64,000 bases of DNA from Terriglobia bacterium (GTDB taxonomy: Bacteria; Acidobacteriota; Terriglobia; Terriglobales; Acidobacteriaceae): contig JAIQGF010000005.1 of the NCBI GenBank assembly GCA_020072845.1, forward strand, positions 117,028 to 181,027. Direction: 5' to 3'. Made by a program: the position numbers and the translations under genes. The notes under the pieces were generated by a model. The model ran no database searches and was not told the DNA's origin. It was given only the letters and a program-made list of their open reading frames with translations. Positions 31,126-40,667 of the stretch are shown here, piece by piece (the first letter of the stretch is position 1; every line of letters begins with the position of its first letter).

Positions 31126-32511
31126 ATGCCGCAATTCCTGGCCACCCTCTTGCGCAACCTGCGCGGCGCGCGCGGCACCGACATGCGGGTGCTGTGCACG
31201 CAATTGCTGTCGCAGCGCGGCGAGGCGTCACAAACCGTGCTGGCGCAGCGCATCCTCGAACAGTACCGGGCGATGGACAGCGCCCAGCAGCTCGCTTTTT
31301 TCCAAATGCTGGCGCTGGATTTCAGCCCCGACCGCGACGCCATCCAGCGCGCCATCGAGGCCTACCGGCACAATCCAGGTTCGGCCACGGCGGCGGCGCT
31401 GGAGTCGGCCGCCGAACCCCCGCGGCAGGAATTGTTCCGGCGCATCAACACCGCGCCCGCCGGCACCGATTCCCTGGTGACCCTGCGCCGCGACCTGCTG
31501 CGCATCCTCCCCTCTCATCCCCAACTCAGCGTGGTGGACGCGGACCTGAAACACCTGTTCCGCTCCTGGTTCAACCGGGGATTCTTGCGCCTGGAGCGGA
31601 TTGGCTGGCACACCTCGGCGCTGACGCTGGAAAAGCTCATCGAGTACGAATCGGTCCACGAAATCAACGGCTGGCCGGACCTGCGCCGCCGTCTGGAAGC
31701 CGACCGGCGTTGCTTTGCCTTCTTTCAACCAGCGCTCGCGGGCGAACCGGTCATCTTCGTCGAAGTGGCGCTCACCAAGGGATTGGCCCGCCATCTCGAG
31801 CCGCTGCTCGATATTACCGCTCCGGTGCTTCCTCCCGAGCAGGCCGACACCGCAATCTTCTACTCGATCAACAACTGTCTCGACGGCCTGCGCGGAATTC
31901 CGTTTGGTAATTTCCTGATCAAGCACGTGGTGGACGAGCTTGGAGCGGAGCTGCCGAAAATTGACAACTTCAGTACGCTCTCACCCGTCCCGCACCTGGC
32001 GCGCGCGCTGCACGCGCGCCAGGACAACCACGGATTCACCCACGAGCGGCTGTCGCGTCTGTTGCGCGACTTTGCCGGCGACTTGACTCGCGAATCCGGC
32101 CTCGACGATCCAGTGGACGCATTGTTCCACCTGTTGCGGAACCCGGCGGAGCACCAGAAGGCGCTGTCCCCACCTCTCAAGCGGCTCACGCTTGCTTACC
32201 TGACACAATTACGGGCCGGCGAAAAGCCCTACGATGCGGTGGCGCAGTTCCATTTTTCCAACGGTGCCCGGCTGGAATCCATCAATCCCTTCGCCAACAT
32301 GCGTCCCTACGGCCTGCACGACTCTTTTGGCGTGATGGTCAACTATCGTTATATCCCCGATGAGCTGGAAGAGAACCATGAGCGCTTTGTGGTCAGCGGA
32401 GAGATGCGGGTTTCGTCATCGTTGGCGCACGAACAGCGCCTCGTGGCGGAATCGTGGCGCCGCGAGGCCGCAAAACTAGGCAAGCGCAGCCATTCCGCCG
32501 GCGAGAAGTAA
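31126..32511 (+). CDS. Malonyl-CoA decarboxylase
   Basis: Decarboxylates malonyl-CoA to acetyl-CoA. The N-terminal helical domain covers about residues 1-150 and the GNAT-like catalytic domain follows. Signatures are WHTSALTLEKLIEYESVHEINGWPDLRRRL, FVEVALTKGLA, FYSINNCLDGLRGIPFGNFLIK, the active-site Ser in FSTLSPVP and the active-site His in GLHDSFGVMVNYRY. At 461 aa it is normal for the bacterial/MLYCD family. It stands alone rather than in a mat operon. A TATACT -10 lies at about 31083. Confidence 0.92.
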   Translation: MPQFLATLLRNLRGARGTDMRVLCTQLLSQRGEASQTVLAQRILEQYRAMDSAQQLAFFQMLALDFSPDRDAIQRAIEAYRHNPGSATAAALESAAEPPRQELFRRINTAPAGTDSLVTLRRDLLRILPSHPQLSVVDADLKHLFRSWFNRGFLRLERIGWHTSALTLEKLIEYESVHEINGWPDLRRRLEADRRCFAFFQPALAGEPVIFVEVALTKGLARHLEPLLDITAPVLPPEQADTAIFYSINNCLDGLRGIPFGNFLIKHVVDELGAELPKIDNFSTLSPVPHLARALHARQDNHGFTHERLSRLLRDFAGDLTRESGLDDPVDALFHLLRNPAEHQKALSPPLKRLTLAYLTQLRAGEKPYDAVAQFHFSNGARLESINPFANMRPYGLHDSFGVMVNYRYIPDELEENHERFVVSGEMRVSSSLAHEQRLVAESWRREAAKLGKRSHSAGEK

Positions 32512-32525
32512 CCGCAGGGTAAGGG

Positions 32526-33710
32526 TCACACGGTGAGAACGACGCACTTGAGGTAGGCCGTTTCAGGGACAGCCAGCAGTACGGGATGGTCCTTGGCCTG
32601 GCCGCGCTTCTCGATCACCTTCGGCGACTTGCGCGCGTCGCAGGCCGCCGCTTGCAGCATCTCCAGAAAATCTGCTTCTCTCACGTGGAACGAGCACGAG
32701 CAGGTGACCAGGACGCCGCCCGGCCGCAGCATCTTCAGCGCCCTCAGGTTCAGCTCCTTGTAGCCGCGCATCGCGGTCGCCAGTGCCTTGCGCGATTTCG
32801 CAAAGGCGGGTGGATCCAGCACGATGGTGTCGTAGTGCCGGCCGGCCGTCGCGTAGTCCTTGAGCAGGTCGAAGGCGCTGGCTTCCATCCATTCGATCTC
32901 GCGCCCGCCGTGCGCCTCGGAATTCAGTTTTTCGTTCTCTTCCGCGATTTCCAATGCCGGACGCGAACTGTCCACGGCGGTTACCTGCGAGCAGACTCTC
33001 GCCAGGTGCAACGCGAAACCGCCCTGGTAACAGAAGACGTCGAGTGCCTCGCCGTGGGCATACGTTGCGGCCGCCGCGTAGTTCTCCCGCTGATCGAGAA
33101 ATGCCCCGGTTTTCTGTCCCGCGAGCGCGTGGAAATGAAAACGCACGCCATTCATGGTGAACTGCGTGTCGGTTTTCTCGCCGTAACGCAGGCCTTCCTC
33201 GCGCGCCGGCAACTGCTCCAATTCGCGGATGCGCGGTTCAACCCGCTCCACCACGGCGGCGGGGTGGAACTGGTCGACCAGCGTCTCGAGGAGCGCTTCC
33301 CGGATTTCGTCGCGGTCCATCGCTTGGGTGAGCACCTGCAACGAAACAATATCGTTGTAGCGGTCCACGATCAGGCCGGGCAGGCCGTCGCCCTCGCTGA
33401 AGACAACCCGGTAAGCGTCGGTGTCGCGCACGATTCGCCGGCGATAGGCGATGGCGCCCAGCAGGCGTTCGCGGAGAAATTCCACCAGCCCGGCGGGCTC
33501 CAGGCGCTCACCGCCGAGCATGCGGAGGGCGATTTGCGAGCTGTTGCTGTAGAGCGCGGCGCCGAGAAATTTTCCCGCTTCATCCTGCACCCGGACCAGC
33601 GACCCGGGCGGCGCCTGGTCGCTCCCGACCAAGTCGGAGCGGTACACCCAGACATGACCGCGGCGGATGCGTGCCGCGGCTCGCCAATTTACGTGCAGGA
33701 CAGGTGCCAC
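32526..33710 (-). CDS. rlmI: Class I rRNA methyltransferase, RlmI-like
   Basis: SAM-dependent 5-methylcytosine methyltransferase acting on 23S rRNA. The N-terminal PUA domain starts with RIRRGHVWVYRSDL. A linker domain follows, then the methyltransferase core with DVFCYQGGFALHLA, the motif IV LDPPAFAKSRKAL and the catalytic Cys block VTCSCSFHV. I place the start at GTG 33710 because the family N-terminus begins there. An ATG at 33776 would add 22 residues encoded partly by a mobile-type inverted repeat (33724-33740). Confidence 0.88.
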   Translation of the reverse strand: MAPVLHVNWRAAARIRRGHVWVYRSDLVGSDQAPPGSLVRVQDEAGKFLGAALYSNSSQIALRMLGGERLEPAGLVEFLRERLLGAIAYRRRIVRDTDAYRVVFSEGDGLPGLIVDRYNDIVSLQVLTQAMDRDEIREALLETLVDQFHPAAVVERVEPRIRELEQLPAREEGLRYGEKTDTQFTMNGVRFHFHALAGQKTGAFLDQRENYAAAATYAHGEALDVFCYQGGFALHLARVCSQVTAVDSSRPALEIAEENEKLNSEAHGGREIEWMEASAFDLLKDYATAGRHYDTIVLDPPAFAKSRKALATAMRGYKELNLRALKMLRPGGVLVTCSCSFHVREADFLEMLQAAACDARKSPKVIEKRGQAKDHPVLLAVPETAYLKCVVLTV

Positions 33711-33723
33711 TTTCAGGGCTTCG

Positions 33724-33883
33724 GAGTCTGTGTGAGAACTCACTTTCGGGAAGCGCGGTGGTCTACACGCACCCATAATCTAGCCGCGGAGCGGCGGAAT
33801 TCGTTAGCCCAGCGCGGCAGCGCTGGGGAAGTGGCACAGAATTATCGAGCGCCAGCGGCGCGGCACAGTTCTCACACAGACTC
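33724..33883. repeat. 160-bp element with 17-bp perfect inverted ends
   Basis: GAGTCTGTGTGAGAACT (33724-33740) and its exact inverse (33867-33883) bound an interior with an AGCGCGGCAGCGCTGGG-type hairpin and no gene. No clear target duplication is visible. It lies between the RlmI-like and zinc-ribbon genes. Confidence 0.6.
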
Positions 33884-33913
33884 TTCGGCGCCGCGCCTCC
33901 GGGCTTGAACGTC

Positions 33914-34681
33914 TTACTCGCCCGACGGGGTTGCTTCCGCCGGGACAGCCGTTTCCTGCCCGGCCGCCGGTACATCGCGCGCCGGGTCGTACCAGAGGAT
34001 GCGGTGGCAGGAGTCACAGATGATGAACTGCTCGTTGGTGCGGACCTCGTTGTACAGCTGCGGCCGCAACATCACCTGGCAGACCGAACAATGGTGGTCC
34101 ACCGCCTCGGCCATGGCGCTGCCGCGCAGCTTGAGCACACGGTCGTAGTGCCGCAGCACGTCCGGTGTGATCGCCGCGCGCAACGTGCTGCGCTTGCTGT
34201 TCCACGTCGCCAGCTCTTTTTCGTCCACTTCCGTCCGCGAGCGGGCCTCCGCCTTTTCCTTTTCGATTTCCGCGGCCTCCGCCTTCAACTCCGCCTCCGC
34301 GGTCTTCAGGTCCTTTTCCAGCGACTCGGTCGCGAGCATGCCTTCCAGGATCTTGTCCTCCGCTTCGCGGATGTGCTGCTGCGCGAATTCCACTTCCGTG
34401 GTCAGCGCTTTGTACTCCTGGTTGGTCTTGACGCCCAGCATCTGGTCGCGGTACTTGGAAACTTTTTGCTGCAGGTCCTGGATTTGCGATTCGAACTTGC
34501 GCCTGGAGGCCTCGCCCGCCTTAATGGCCGCTGCTGCCTTTTCCTTGCGCGCCTTGGAGTCGGCGAGCTTGGCCTCGATCACCGCCACCCGGCGCGGCAG
34601 GGCGGCAATCTCTTGCGAGAGCCGCGCAATCTCGCGGTCGGCCTCCTGCAACTCCTTCAGGTTCTGTAGGTCTGGGTTCAT
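33914..34681 (-). CDS. Coiled-coil zinc-ribbon protein (CT398/CsgH-type family)
   Basis: A 255-aa cytoplasmic protein. Residues 1-175 form an almost continuous coiled coil (LKELQEADREIARLSQEIAALPRRV and onward), and the C-terminus holds a C4 zinc ribbon, HCSVCQVML then FIICDSCHRILWY. Structural relatives such as chlamydial CT398 and Helicobacter HP0958 act as chaperone-like adaptors and can bind nucleic acid; the role here is unknown. The ATG at 34681 is used. The tail after the ribbon is low complexity. Confidence 0.85.
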   Translation of the reverse strand: MNPDLQNLKELQEADREIARLSQEIAALPRRVAVIEAKLADSKARKEKAAAAIKAGEASRRKFESQIQDLQQKVSKYRDQMLGVKTNQEYKALTTEVEFAQQHIREAEDKILEGMLATESLEKDLKTAEAELKAEAAEIEKEKAEARSRTEVDEKELATWNSKRSTLRAAITPDVLRHYDRVLKLRGSAMAEAVDHHCSVCQVMLRPQLYNEVRTNEQFIICDSCHRILWYDPARDVPAAGQETAVPAEATPSGE

Positions 34682-34872
34682 CCCCACACGTTCCGATCGG
34701 TTGAAAATTGTAGCACGCCAAGCTTGTGCCCCGTCGCGATCCGGTGAGCGAAGAAACCCACCGGGTTAAGAAGGCCGGAGGAGCAGCGGCGCGGCCAAGT
34801 CCGGTTGGGCGCTGCTGCATCCGGCGAGCGCTATTTCAATGTTGCTCCTGCGATCAGCAACGAACCAGTCGG

Positions 34873-36612
34873 TCAGTCCACCTTGAGAGGGGCGGTGAGG
34901 CTGCCTATGCTTCCCGTAAGATTGTCGCGGACGACGAACTTTGCCGTGTACTCGCCAGGAAGTAAGCGAATGTAATTGAGGTAAGTTACGCCTCCCGAGT
35001 CGATCCTGGTCACCGCCTCCTGATCGACGCCCTGGTTGACGCCCTGGCCGATGCTCGCCACCTCCTTTCCTTCCCTGGTGCGTACGACGGTTAGGAAATC
35101 CATGCTGATGTGGTCGCCCTTGCTGGATTCGACCTGAGTCTTGCCGGGTGGCACGAAGAGGGAGAAATACACCTTTCTCGTGCCCTTCTCGAGCTCAATT
35201 TTCCCCCAAGTCCCGGAAAGGGGCAGGCCGGTGAAAGGAAGAGAGGAATCCAGTGCCATGCGCTCGTCGAGGAGTTGGGCTTCTTCGGGGTCACGCAGCG
35301 TCAGATCGAAGTAGTACCCGGAACGGTGCCGGACCTGGACGCCTTTGCGGCGGACCTTGACCGCGATCTTGCGCCATCCCACGGTGCTGGAGTCGCTGCT
35401 GTAATAGCTGACGAGGTAAAACTGTGTCTCGTCCTGGTCAGCACGGGCGAACAGACCACTCACATCATTGCGGTTGTAATAAGCTTCGCCCCCGGTCATT
35501 TCCGCGATCCTCAGCATGGCGGCGTGCTTGGCCACCACTGGATCGCTGTAAACTCCGGCCGCAACCGCCTCCAGGGCCCGGCTCTTCTCCGGCACCGTGC
35601 CGCTGGTCTGCGGCCCCGGCGCGATCGGCGGCACATAGTCCTTGTAATTTGCGGCAACGTTGGTCACCAGTCCGGTCACGTCAAGCGGGTAGATGGTAAT
35701 GTTCGCGTCCTGCAACAGCCGCATCGTGCGCTGCCAATCGTCCGGCGTGGGCCCACGGCTGGCGGCCCCAGTGACGTTGGCGAAGCTGGCGGGAAACCCG
35801 GCCGAGGCCCAGATCAGCGCCTTACGTCCCTGCACCGCGGAAAAGTAGTGTGCCACTTCCTGGAAGTTCAGCAACGTCGCCAGCGCGGCATCGTTCTGCC
35901 TGCCGATATCAACCTTGGCCTCTGCTGCTTGCGCAACCGCCGCGTAGGCGGTCACGATGTCGTCGTCCGCCAAGGTCGCATGGGAAGAATCGGTGGACTG
36001 GCTGCTGCGCGAGAAATCCCTCTCGAACAGCTTGGCCAGCAACACACCTTCTTCGTCCACGCGCGAAGTCCGCGTGTCCGCGACCGACAGTTCCCCCTGC
36101 AGCTTGCCGATCGCCGCCGTCAGGATGGCAGTGTCGCTGGTGAAATCGTGGATAATCCGGGGGCCTCCGCGACCTATGGTGAGCACCGCGATCAGGGCGT
36201 TCTTCTCCACCGTCTTGGAAAGAAAATCGAGGATGCCGCGGCGCGCCTGAACCCGGTCGTCGAATGGCGTGTTCAGCAGGTCCAAGACGATGATCTCCAT
36301 CTTGCGCGGCGTGTGCTCCATCACCTGATTGCTGAAGGTGTTCGTTGGAGGCGTTACACGCTGCACCGGCGCTGCTTGCGCGACTACTTCTTCAAAGGCG
36401 GCGACCTTCTGCCCTCTTCCGTTCTCTTGGACTTGGAAGTCGTCGCGTGTGAGATGGGAAACGGGATGGCCGTGGTCGAGCACGACCACCGGCACGAGCA
36501 CGAGGTTGGTTTCCGAGGAAAACGCGGCACGCTGGCCTCTTCCGCTGTCGGCCTGCGGCAACGCGAGTGTGGCAACAAGGACTACAAGGATGGAGAAGTG
36601 GGACGCTCGCAT
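34873..36612 (-). CDS. Secreted VWFA-related acidobacterial domain protein
   Basis: A 579-aa exported protein of the acidobacterial VWFA-like family (TIGR03436). The signal peptide (SILVVLVATLALPQADS) precedes LVLVPVVVLDHGHPVSHLTRDDFQVQENGRGQKV, the family's N-terminal beta domain. The vWA-like core begins at IIVLDLLNTPFDD and has GRKALIWASAGFP. The MIDAS motif is degenerate. The C-terminal part (residues 430-579) is beta-rich. The ATG at 36612 follows AGGAG. It is the strongest phylum marker in the window. It is divergent from the S9 peptidase gene. Confidence 0.9.
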   Translation of the reverse strand: MRASHFSILVVLVATLALPQADSGRGQRAAFSSETNLVLVPVVVLDHGHPVSHLTRDDFQVQENGRGQKVAAFEEVVAQAAPVQRVTPPTNTFSNQVMEHTPRKMEIIVLDLLNTPFDDRVQARRGILDFLSKTVEKNALIAVLTIGRGGPRIIHDFTSDTAILTAAIGKLQGELSVADTRTSRVDEEGVLLAKLFERDFSRSSQSTDSSHATLADDDIVTAYAAVAQAAEAKVDIGRQNDAALATLLNFQEVAHYFSAVQGRKALIWASAGFPASFANVTGAASRGPTPDDWQRTMRLLQDANITIYPLDVTGLVTNVAANYKDYVPPIAPGPQTSGTVPEKSRALEAVAAGVYSDPVVAKHAAMLRIAEMTGGEAYYNRNDVSGLFARADQDETQFYLVSYYSSDSSTVGWRKIAVKVRRKGVQVRHRSGYYFDLTLRDPEEAQLLDERMALDSSLPFTGLPLSGTWGKIELEKGTRKVYFSLFVPPGKTQVESSKGDHISMDFLTVVRTREGKEVASIGQGVNQGVDQEAVTRIDSGGVTYLNYIRLLPGEYTAKFVVRDNLTGSIGSLTAPLKVD

Positions 36613-36812
36613 GATTCGCTCCTGGCAAGGGCCCGTTCCTTGTCCGCGGCGGAGACGAGCACCGTGCAAGTTTATACGCTTCCGGCGCAGCGCACACTTG
36701 CACCCCCCGCCGTCAGACTGCGTCCAGCACTCCCGTTTCCCGAAATGGTCGGCATCAAGCCAGGTGTTGTAAACTTCTTCGCCCTGCTGTCAGCCAAGTC
36801 TTAGGAGCCTTG

Positions 36813-39080
36813 ATGCGCCGTTTGCTCGTCCTTTTTGTGCTGTGTCTGCCGCTGGCTGCGCAACAGCCGGCCCCCGCGCCCGCCACGCCGCCGAAGCTGA
36901 CCATCGAATCCATCTTCGCCGAGGGCGGCCTCACCGGCCGCGGGCCGGACGTCTTCAAGTGGAGCCCGGACAGTACCAGGCTCTCCTTCATCCAGCGCGA
37001 TGATTCCGGCGAACACGGCCAGCTCTGGTCGATTGACGTCGCCACCGGCGCCAAGGCAGTGCTGGTTACGGAAAGCAAGCTGCAGTCGCTGTTTCCGCCC
37101 GACAGCCGCATGACCGCCGAACAGCGCGAGCGCGCCCAGCGCTATGCCGTCGCCGCCTACCAGTGGGCTCCCGACTCCAAGCACCTGCTGTTCGACAGCC
37201 GCGGCCAGCTCTGGTACTACTCCCTCGACAGCGGCACCGCGGTGCAGCTCACCACCGCGGCGGAACCCACGAGCGATCCCAAGTTCTCTCCCGACGGCAA
37301 GCATCTGGCCTATGTCCGCAAGCACGACCTCTGGTCACGCCCGGTCGGCGAAGGTGGCGAGCACCAGGTCACCCGGGATGGCGATGAGAACCTCCTCAAC
37401 GGCGAGGTCGACTGGGTGTACCAGGAGGAACTCGGTGTCCGCAGCAACTACTTCTGGTCGCCGGACAGCAAGCGGATCGCGTTTCTGCAGATGAACGAGA
37501 AAACGGTTCCCACCTATCCCTTGGTTGACTGGATGCCGACGCACCCCAAGGTCACCGACCTGAAGTATCCGAAAGCGGGGGATCCCAATCCCGAAGTGCG
37601 CCTCGGCGTCACCTCCGCTGATGGCGGCAAAGTGAAATGGATCAGTCTCGGGGACAGCGACGGCAGCGAAACCTACATCCCGCGCTTCGGGTGGGTGGGC
37701 AGCGGCACGCTCTACGCGGTGGTGGTGAACCGCTTGCACACGCGCATGGACCTCTACTTGGCCGATGCCGCCAGCGGACGCTCCCGCCGGGTGCTCACCG
37801 AATCCGAGCCCAACGGCTACCTGGACGACGAGCGCTTCCACATTACGTGGCTGAAGTCAGGCGACCGCTTCCTGTGGCCGAGTTGGCGCGACGGGCACAT
37901 GCACCTGTACCTCTACAGCTTCGATAAGAACAATCCGCTGGCCGCCGACGCCAAGCTCGAGCGGCAGCTCACCAAGGGAGAGTTCGAGGTCAGCAGCGTG
38001 GCCGCGGTGAACGAATCCAGCGGCACGGTTTATTTCGAGGCCAATGCGGGCGACACACGCCAGGAACAGGTCTTCGCCGTGCAGCTCGATGGCGGCACGA
38101 TGCAGCCGATTACGACCGAACCCGGCGTGCACGGCGCCGACTTTGCCTCCGGCGGACAGTATTTTGTTGACCGGCATTCCGCGCTGCTCATCCCGCCGCA
38201 CGTTTCGTTCTGCAAAGTGGGCGGCGCCTGCAGCACCATTTGGGAATCGCGCGCCGTTTCCGCCTACAACCTGCTTGCCCCGCGCGAACTCACACTCAAG
38301 GCTGCCGACGGGCAGACCACCTTGTACGGATACCTGCTTCTGCCTCCCGGCGCCGAAACCATGGGCGCCGCCAGCGTCCCGGTGATCCTGAATCCCTACG
38401 GCGGCCCGGGAGGCCAGGTGGTGCGGAACTCATGGGGCGGCGCGAATTTTCTCTTTCACAACATCATGGCGCGCCGCGGATTTGCCATTCTCCAGGTGGA
38501 CAATCGCGGCATGGGCGGGCGCGGACGCGCCTTCGCCACGGCGATCCTCCATCACTTCGGCAAGGTCGAGTTAGAGGACCAACTGGCAGCTCTGGACCAG
38601 GTACTGAAGCAGTTCCCCGCGCTCGATCCCAACCGCGTCGGCTGGTGGGGCTGGAGCTACGGCGGGTACATGACGCTCTACGCCATGACCCACACCGACC
38701 GCATCAAGGCCGGCGTTGCAGTGGCGCCGGTGAGCGATTGGCGCGATTACGATTCCACCTACACCGAGCGCTACATGGGCTTGCCCAAGGACAATGCGTC
38801 CGGCTACGCCGACAGTTCTCCGGTCAATGCGGCGAAGACGCTCCGTGGACGCCTGCTGGAAGTGCACGGCACCAGCGACGACAACGTGCACGTCCAGAAC
38901 ACCATGCAGATGGTCCGCGCGCTGATCAACGCCGGCAAGCAGTTCGACCTGCAGCTCTATCCCGGGAAGACGCACGGCATCAGCGGCGCCGCCGACCGCA
39001 CGCAGCTTTACCACCGCATCCAGCATCAATTCGAGCAGTACCTGCTGGCGACGCAGCCCGCGCCCGTACAACCGCAATGA
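36813..39080 (+). CDS. Secreted prolyl oligopeptidase family S9 protease (DPP IV-like)
   Basis: A 755-aa exported serine peptidase that removes N-terminal dipeptides. The signal peptide is RRLLVLFVLCLPLAAQ. Residues 30-480 form the eight-bladed propeller, with the DPP IV signature VDWVYQEELGVRSNYFWSPD carrying the paired glutamates that bind the substrate N-terminus. The alpha/beta hydrolase domain has the nucleophile in GWSYGGY (near residue 614), the Asp in HGTSDDNVH and the His in GKTHGIS. AGGAG precedes the ATG at 36813. Its stop overlaps the next start. Confidence 0.93.
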   Translation: MRRLLVLFVLCLPLAAQQPAPAPATPPKLTIESIFAEGGLTGRGPDVFKWSPDSTRLSFIQRDDSGEHGQLWSIDVATGAKAVLVTESKLQSLFPPDSRMTAEQRERAQRYAVAAYQWAPDSKHLLFDSRGQLWYYSLDSGTAVQLTTAAEPTSDPKFSPDGKHLAYVRKHDLWSRPVGEGGEHQVTRDGDENLLNGEVDWVYQEELGVRSNYFWSPDSKRIAFLQMNEKTVPTYPLVDWMPTHPKVTDLKYPKAGDPNPEVRLGVTSADGGKVKWISLGDSDGSETYIPRFGWVGSGTLYAVVVNRLHTRMDLYLADAASGRSRRVLTESEPNGYLDDERFHITWLKSGDRFLWPSWRDGHMHLYLYSFDKNNPLAADAKLERQLTKGEFEVSSVAAVNESSGTVYFEANAGDTRQEQVFAVQLDGGTMQPITTEPGVHGADFASGGQYFVDRHSALLIPPHVSFCKVGGACSTIWESRAVSAYNLLAPRELTLKAADGQTTLYGYLLLPPGAETMGAASVPVILNPYGGPGGQVVRNSWGGANFLFHNIMARRGFAILQVDNRGMGGRGRAFATAILHHFGKVELEDQLAALDQVLKQFPALDPNRVGWWGWSYGGYMTLYAMTHTDRIKAGVAVAPVSDWRDYDSTYTERYMGLPKDNASGYADSSPVNAAKTLRGRLLEVHGTSDDNVHVQNTMQMVRALINAGKQFDLQLYPGKTHGISGAADRTQLYHRIQHQFEQYLLATQPAPVQPQ

Positions 39081-39946
39081 CAAAACCCCGCACTCTGGGC
39101 AATTTTGAACTCTCCATCGTCACCGACGGCGCCTACCTGGCCGACGGTGGGGCCATGTTCGGCGTGGTGCCCAAGGTCATGTGGGAGAAGAAAGCGCCTG
39201 CCGACGAGCTGAACCGCATCGTGCTGGCCCTCAATTCGCTGCTCATCCGCACCGGCGAGCATACGGTGCTGGTCGAAACCGGCATCGGTCCCAAGCTCTC
39301 GGAGAAGCGGCGGCGCATCTACCAAAACCGTCCGCAGTTACCCGACAACCTGCGCGCCGGCGGCGTGGATCCCGAAGCCATCGACATCGTCATCAATACG
39401 CATTTGCATTTCGACCACTGTGGATGGAACACCTACCTCGAAAATGGAAAGGTCAAGCCGACCTTTCCCAACGCCCGCTATTACGTCCATGCCGGCGAGG
39501 TTGAGCACGGGCGTCAGCAGCACGAGCGCGACCGCATCAGCTACATCCGCGAGAACTATGAGCCGCTGATTGCCAGCGGGCAGATGCAACTGCTCGACGG
39601 CGATGGCGAGATTGTGCCCGGTATATCGGTGAAGGGCTATGCCGGCCACACGCGCAACATGCAGGCCGTCATGGTGCGCAGTGGCGGCAAGACCGCGTGC
39701 TACATCTCCGACTTGATTCCCATGCTCTCCCACCTGAAGCCGACCTGGGTGATGGCCTTCGACCTGTATCCGCTGGAGACGATCGAAAACCGCAAGAAGT
39801 TCTATGCCGAAGCCCTGCGCGAGAACTGGCTGGTAGTCTTCACCCACGAACCGCACACCCCGATGGTGTTCCTCGACGAAGACGACAAGGGCGAAGTGAT
39901 CCCGCACCCGGTCACCGGGGCCGCGCCGCCTTCGTCCAAGCACTAG
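39077..39946 (+). CDS. Metallo-beta-lactamase fold hydrolase
   Basis: A 289-aa cytoplasmic enzyme of the MBL superfamily. The zinc motif is THLHFDHCGWN near residues 107-116, with the distal His in GYAGHTRNM and the bridging Asp in CYISDLIPM. It resembles quorum-quenching-lactonase-like and related proteins without a specific assignment. The ATG at 39077 overlaps the TGA of the peptidase gene (ATGA), so translation is coupled. Confidence 0.88.
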   Translation: MTKPRTLGNFELSIVTDGAYLADGGAMFGVVPKVMWEKKAPADELNRIVLALNSLLIRTGEHTVLVETGIGPKLSEKRRRIYQNRPQLPDNLRAGGVDPEAIDIVINTHLHFDHCGWNTYLENGKVKPTFPNARYYVHAGEVEHGRQQHERDRISYIRENYEPLIASGQMQLLDGDGEIVPGISVKGYAGHTRNMQAVMVRSGGKTACYISDLIPMLSHLKPTWVMAFDLYPLETIENRKKFYAEALRENWLVVFTHEPHTPMVFLDEDDKGEVIPHPVTGAAPPSSKH

Positions 39947-39949
39947 GAA

Positions 39950-40060
39950 TGTTTTCAAAAGTCGCTTTTGGGAAGGGCACGGCTTCAGCCGTGCCGCCGA
40001 GCCCGCAAGAATACTGGGCTTTAGCCCCTGAGGGATTTCCGTTCCTCGCTCGGAATGCCA
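39950..40060. repeat. Dispersed host repeat, intact copy (empty site for the MITE)
   Basis: Contains GGGCACGGC-TTCA-GCCGTGCC hairpin, then GCAAGAATACTGGGCTTTAGC and CCCTGAGGGATTTCC. The same text at 23080-23265 is interrupted by the 149-bp MITE after TTAGC. No gene is seen in this 175-base gap. Confidence 0.7.
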
Positions 40061-40121
40061 CCGGGCGGGCGCGGGTGCAGTGATCCTGCTCGACAGCCAA
40101 TGGCCGAACGCCGATGGCCAA

Positions 40122-40598
40122 TCAGCTTTTCTTGCGATAAATCTCGTTCACCGCCTGGTTGGCTTCGTCGCTCTCCACCAGCACGCAGCGGATGCCCTGC
40201 TTCAGCCACATGTCGCAGACCGGCGGCCGGTCTTCGATCACCAGCTTGATGCGCTCCTTCGGCCAGCGCTTCAGCGCTTCCTTCTTGATTTCGTAGTCAG
40301 GACGATGATCGCCGTCGCGGCGCATGAACACGTCGGAGAACGGGATTCCGTGTTCTTTCAGCCACGCAACCGTACGGGCACGGTATTCCTCCGGCCGGCC
40401 GGTGATAACGATGATGTCGTGCACCTCGGCAAGCGAGCGTACCCACGCGACGGTGGACGCAATCGGGGTATCGCGGTCCATGCCTGCGAAAAACGCCTTC
40501 CAGTTTTTCTTGCGCCCGTCGCGGATGTGATGCAGGCGGTGGCGCACGTCGGCGAGCGTGCCGTCGATGTCGACGAGCACGATAGGCTTGCCTTTCAT
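40122..40598 (-). CDS. HAD-family phosphatase, polynucleotide kinase 3'-phosphatase-like
   Basis: A 158-aa protein with HAD motif I VDIDGTLAD (D10, D12), motif II IITGRPEEY, and motif III/IV VIEDRPPVCDMWLKQGIRCVLV. The pattern WKAFFAGMDRDTP and the RPEEYRARTVAWL block match the phosphatase domain of phage T4 Pnkp-like proteins, which remove 3' phosphates from nucleic acid ends. There is no kinase domain. The start at 40598 follows the repeat-bearing region. It is downstream of dusB on the same strand. Confidence 0.8.
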   Translation of the reverse strand: MKGKPIVLVDIDGTLADVRHRLHHIRDGRKKNWKAFFAGMDRDTPIASTVAWVRSLAEVHDIIVITGRPEEYRARTVAWLKEHGIPFSDVFMRRDGDHRPDYEIKKEALKRWPKERIKLVIEDRPPVCDMWLKQGIRCVLVESDEANQAVNEIYRKKS

Positions 40599-40611
40599 AC
40601 TTTCACCCCAG

Positions 40612-40667
40612 AGACTGGGAACACCGCAAACAGCAATTCTCCCCCTGGTGTTCCAATGGTCTCCCAA
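40612..40667. repeat. Inverted repeat after dusB
   Basis: GAGACTGGGAACACC (40612) and GGTGTTCC-AATG-GTCTC (40646) are inverted around a spacer with CCCCC. It begins at the base after the dusB stop on the minus strand and ends before the phosphatase start, so it can act as terminator or attenuator between them. Confidence 0.5.
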
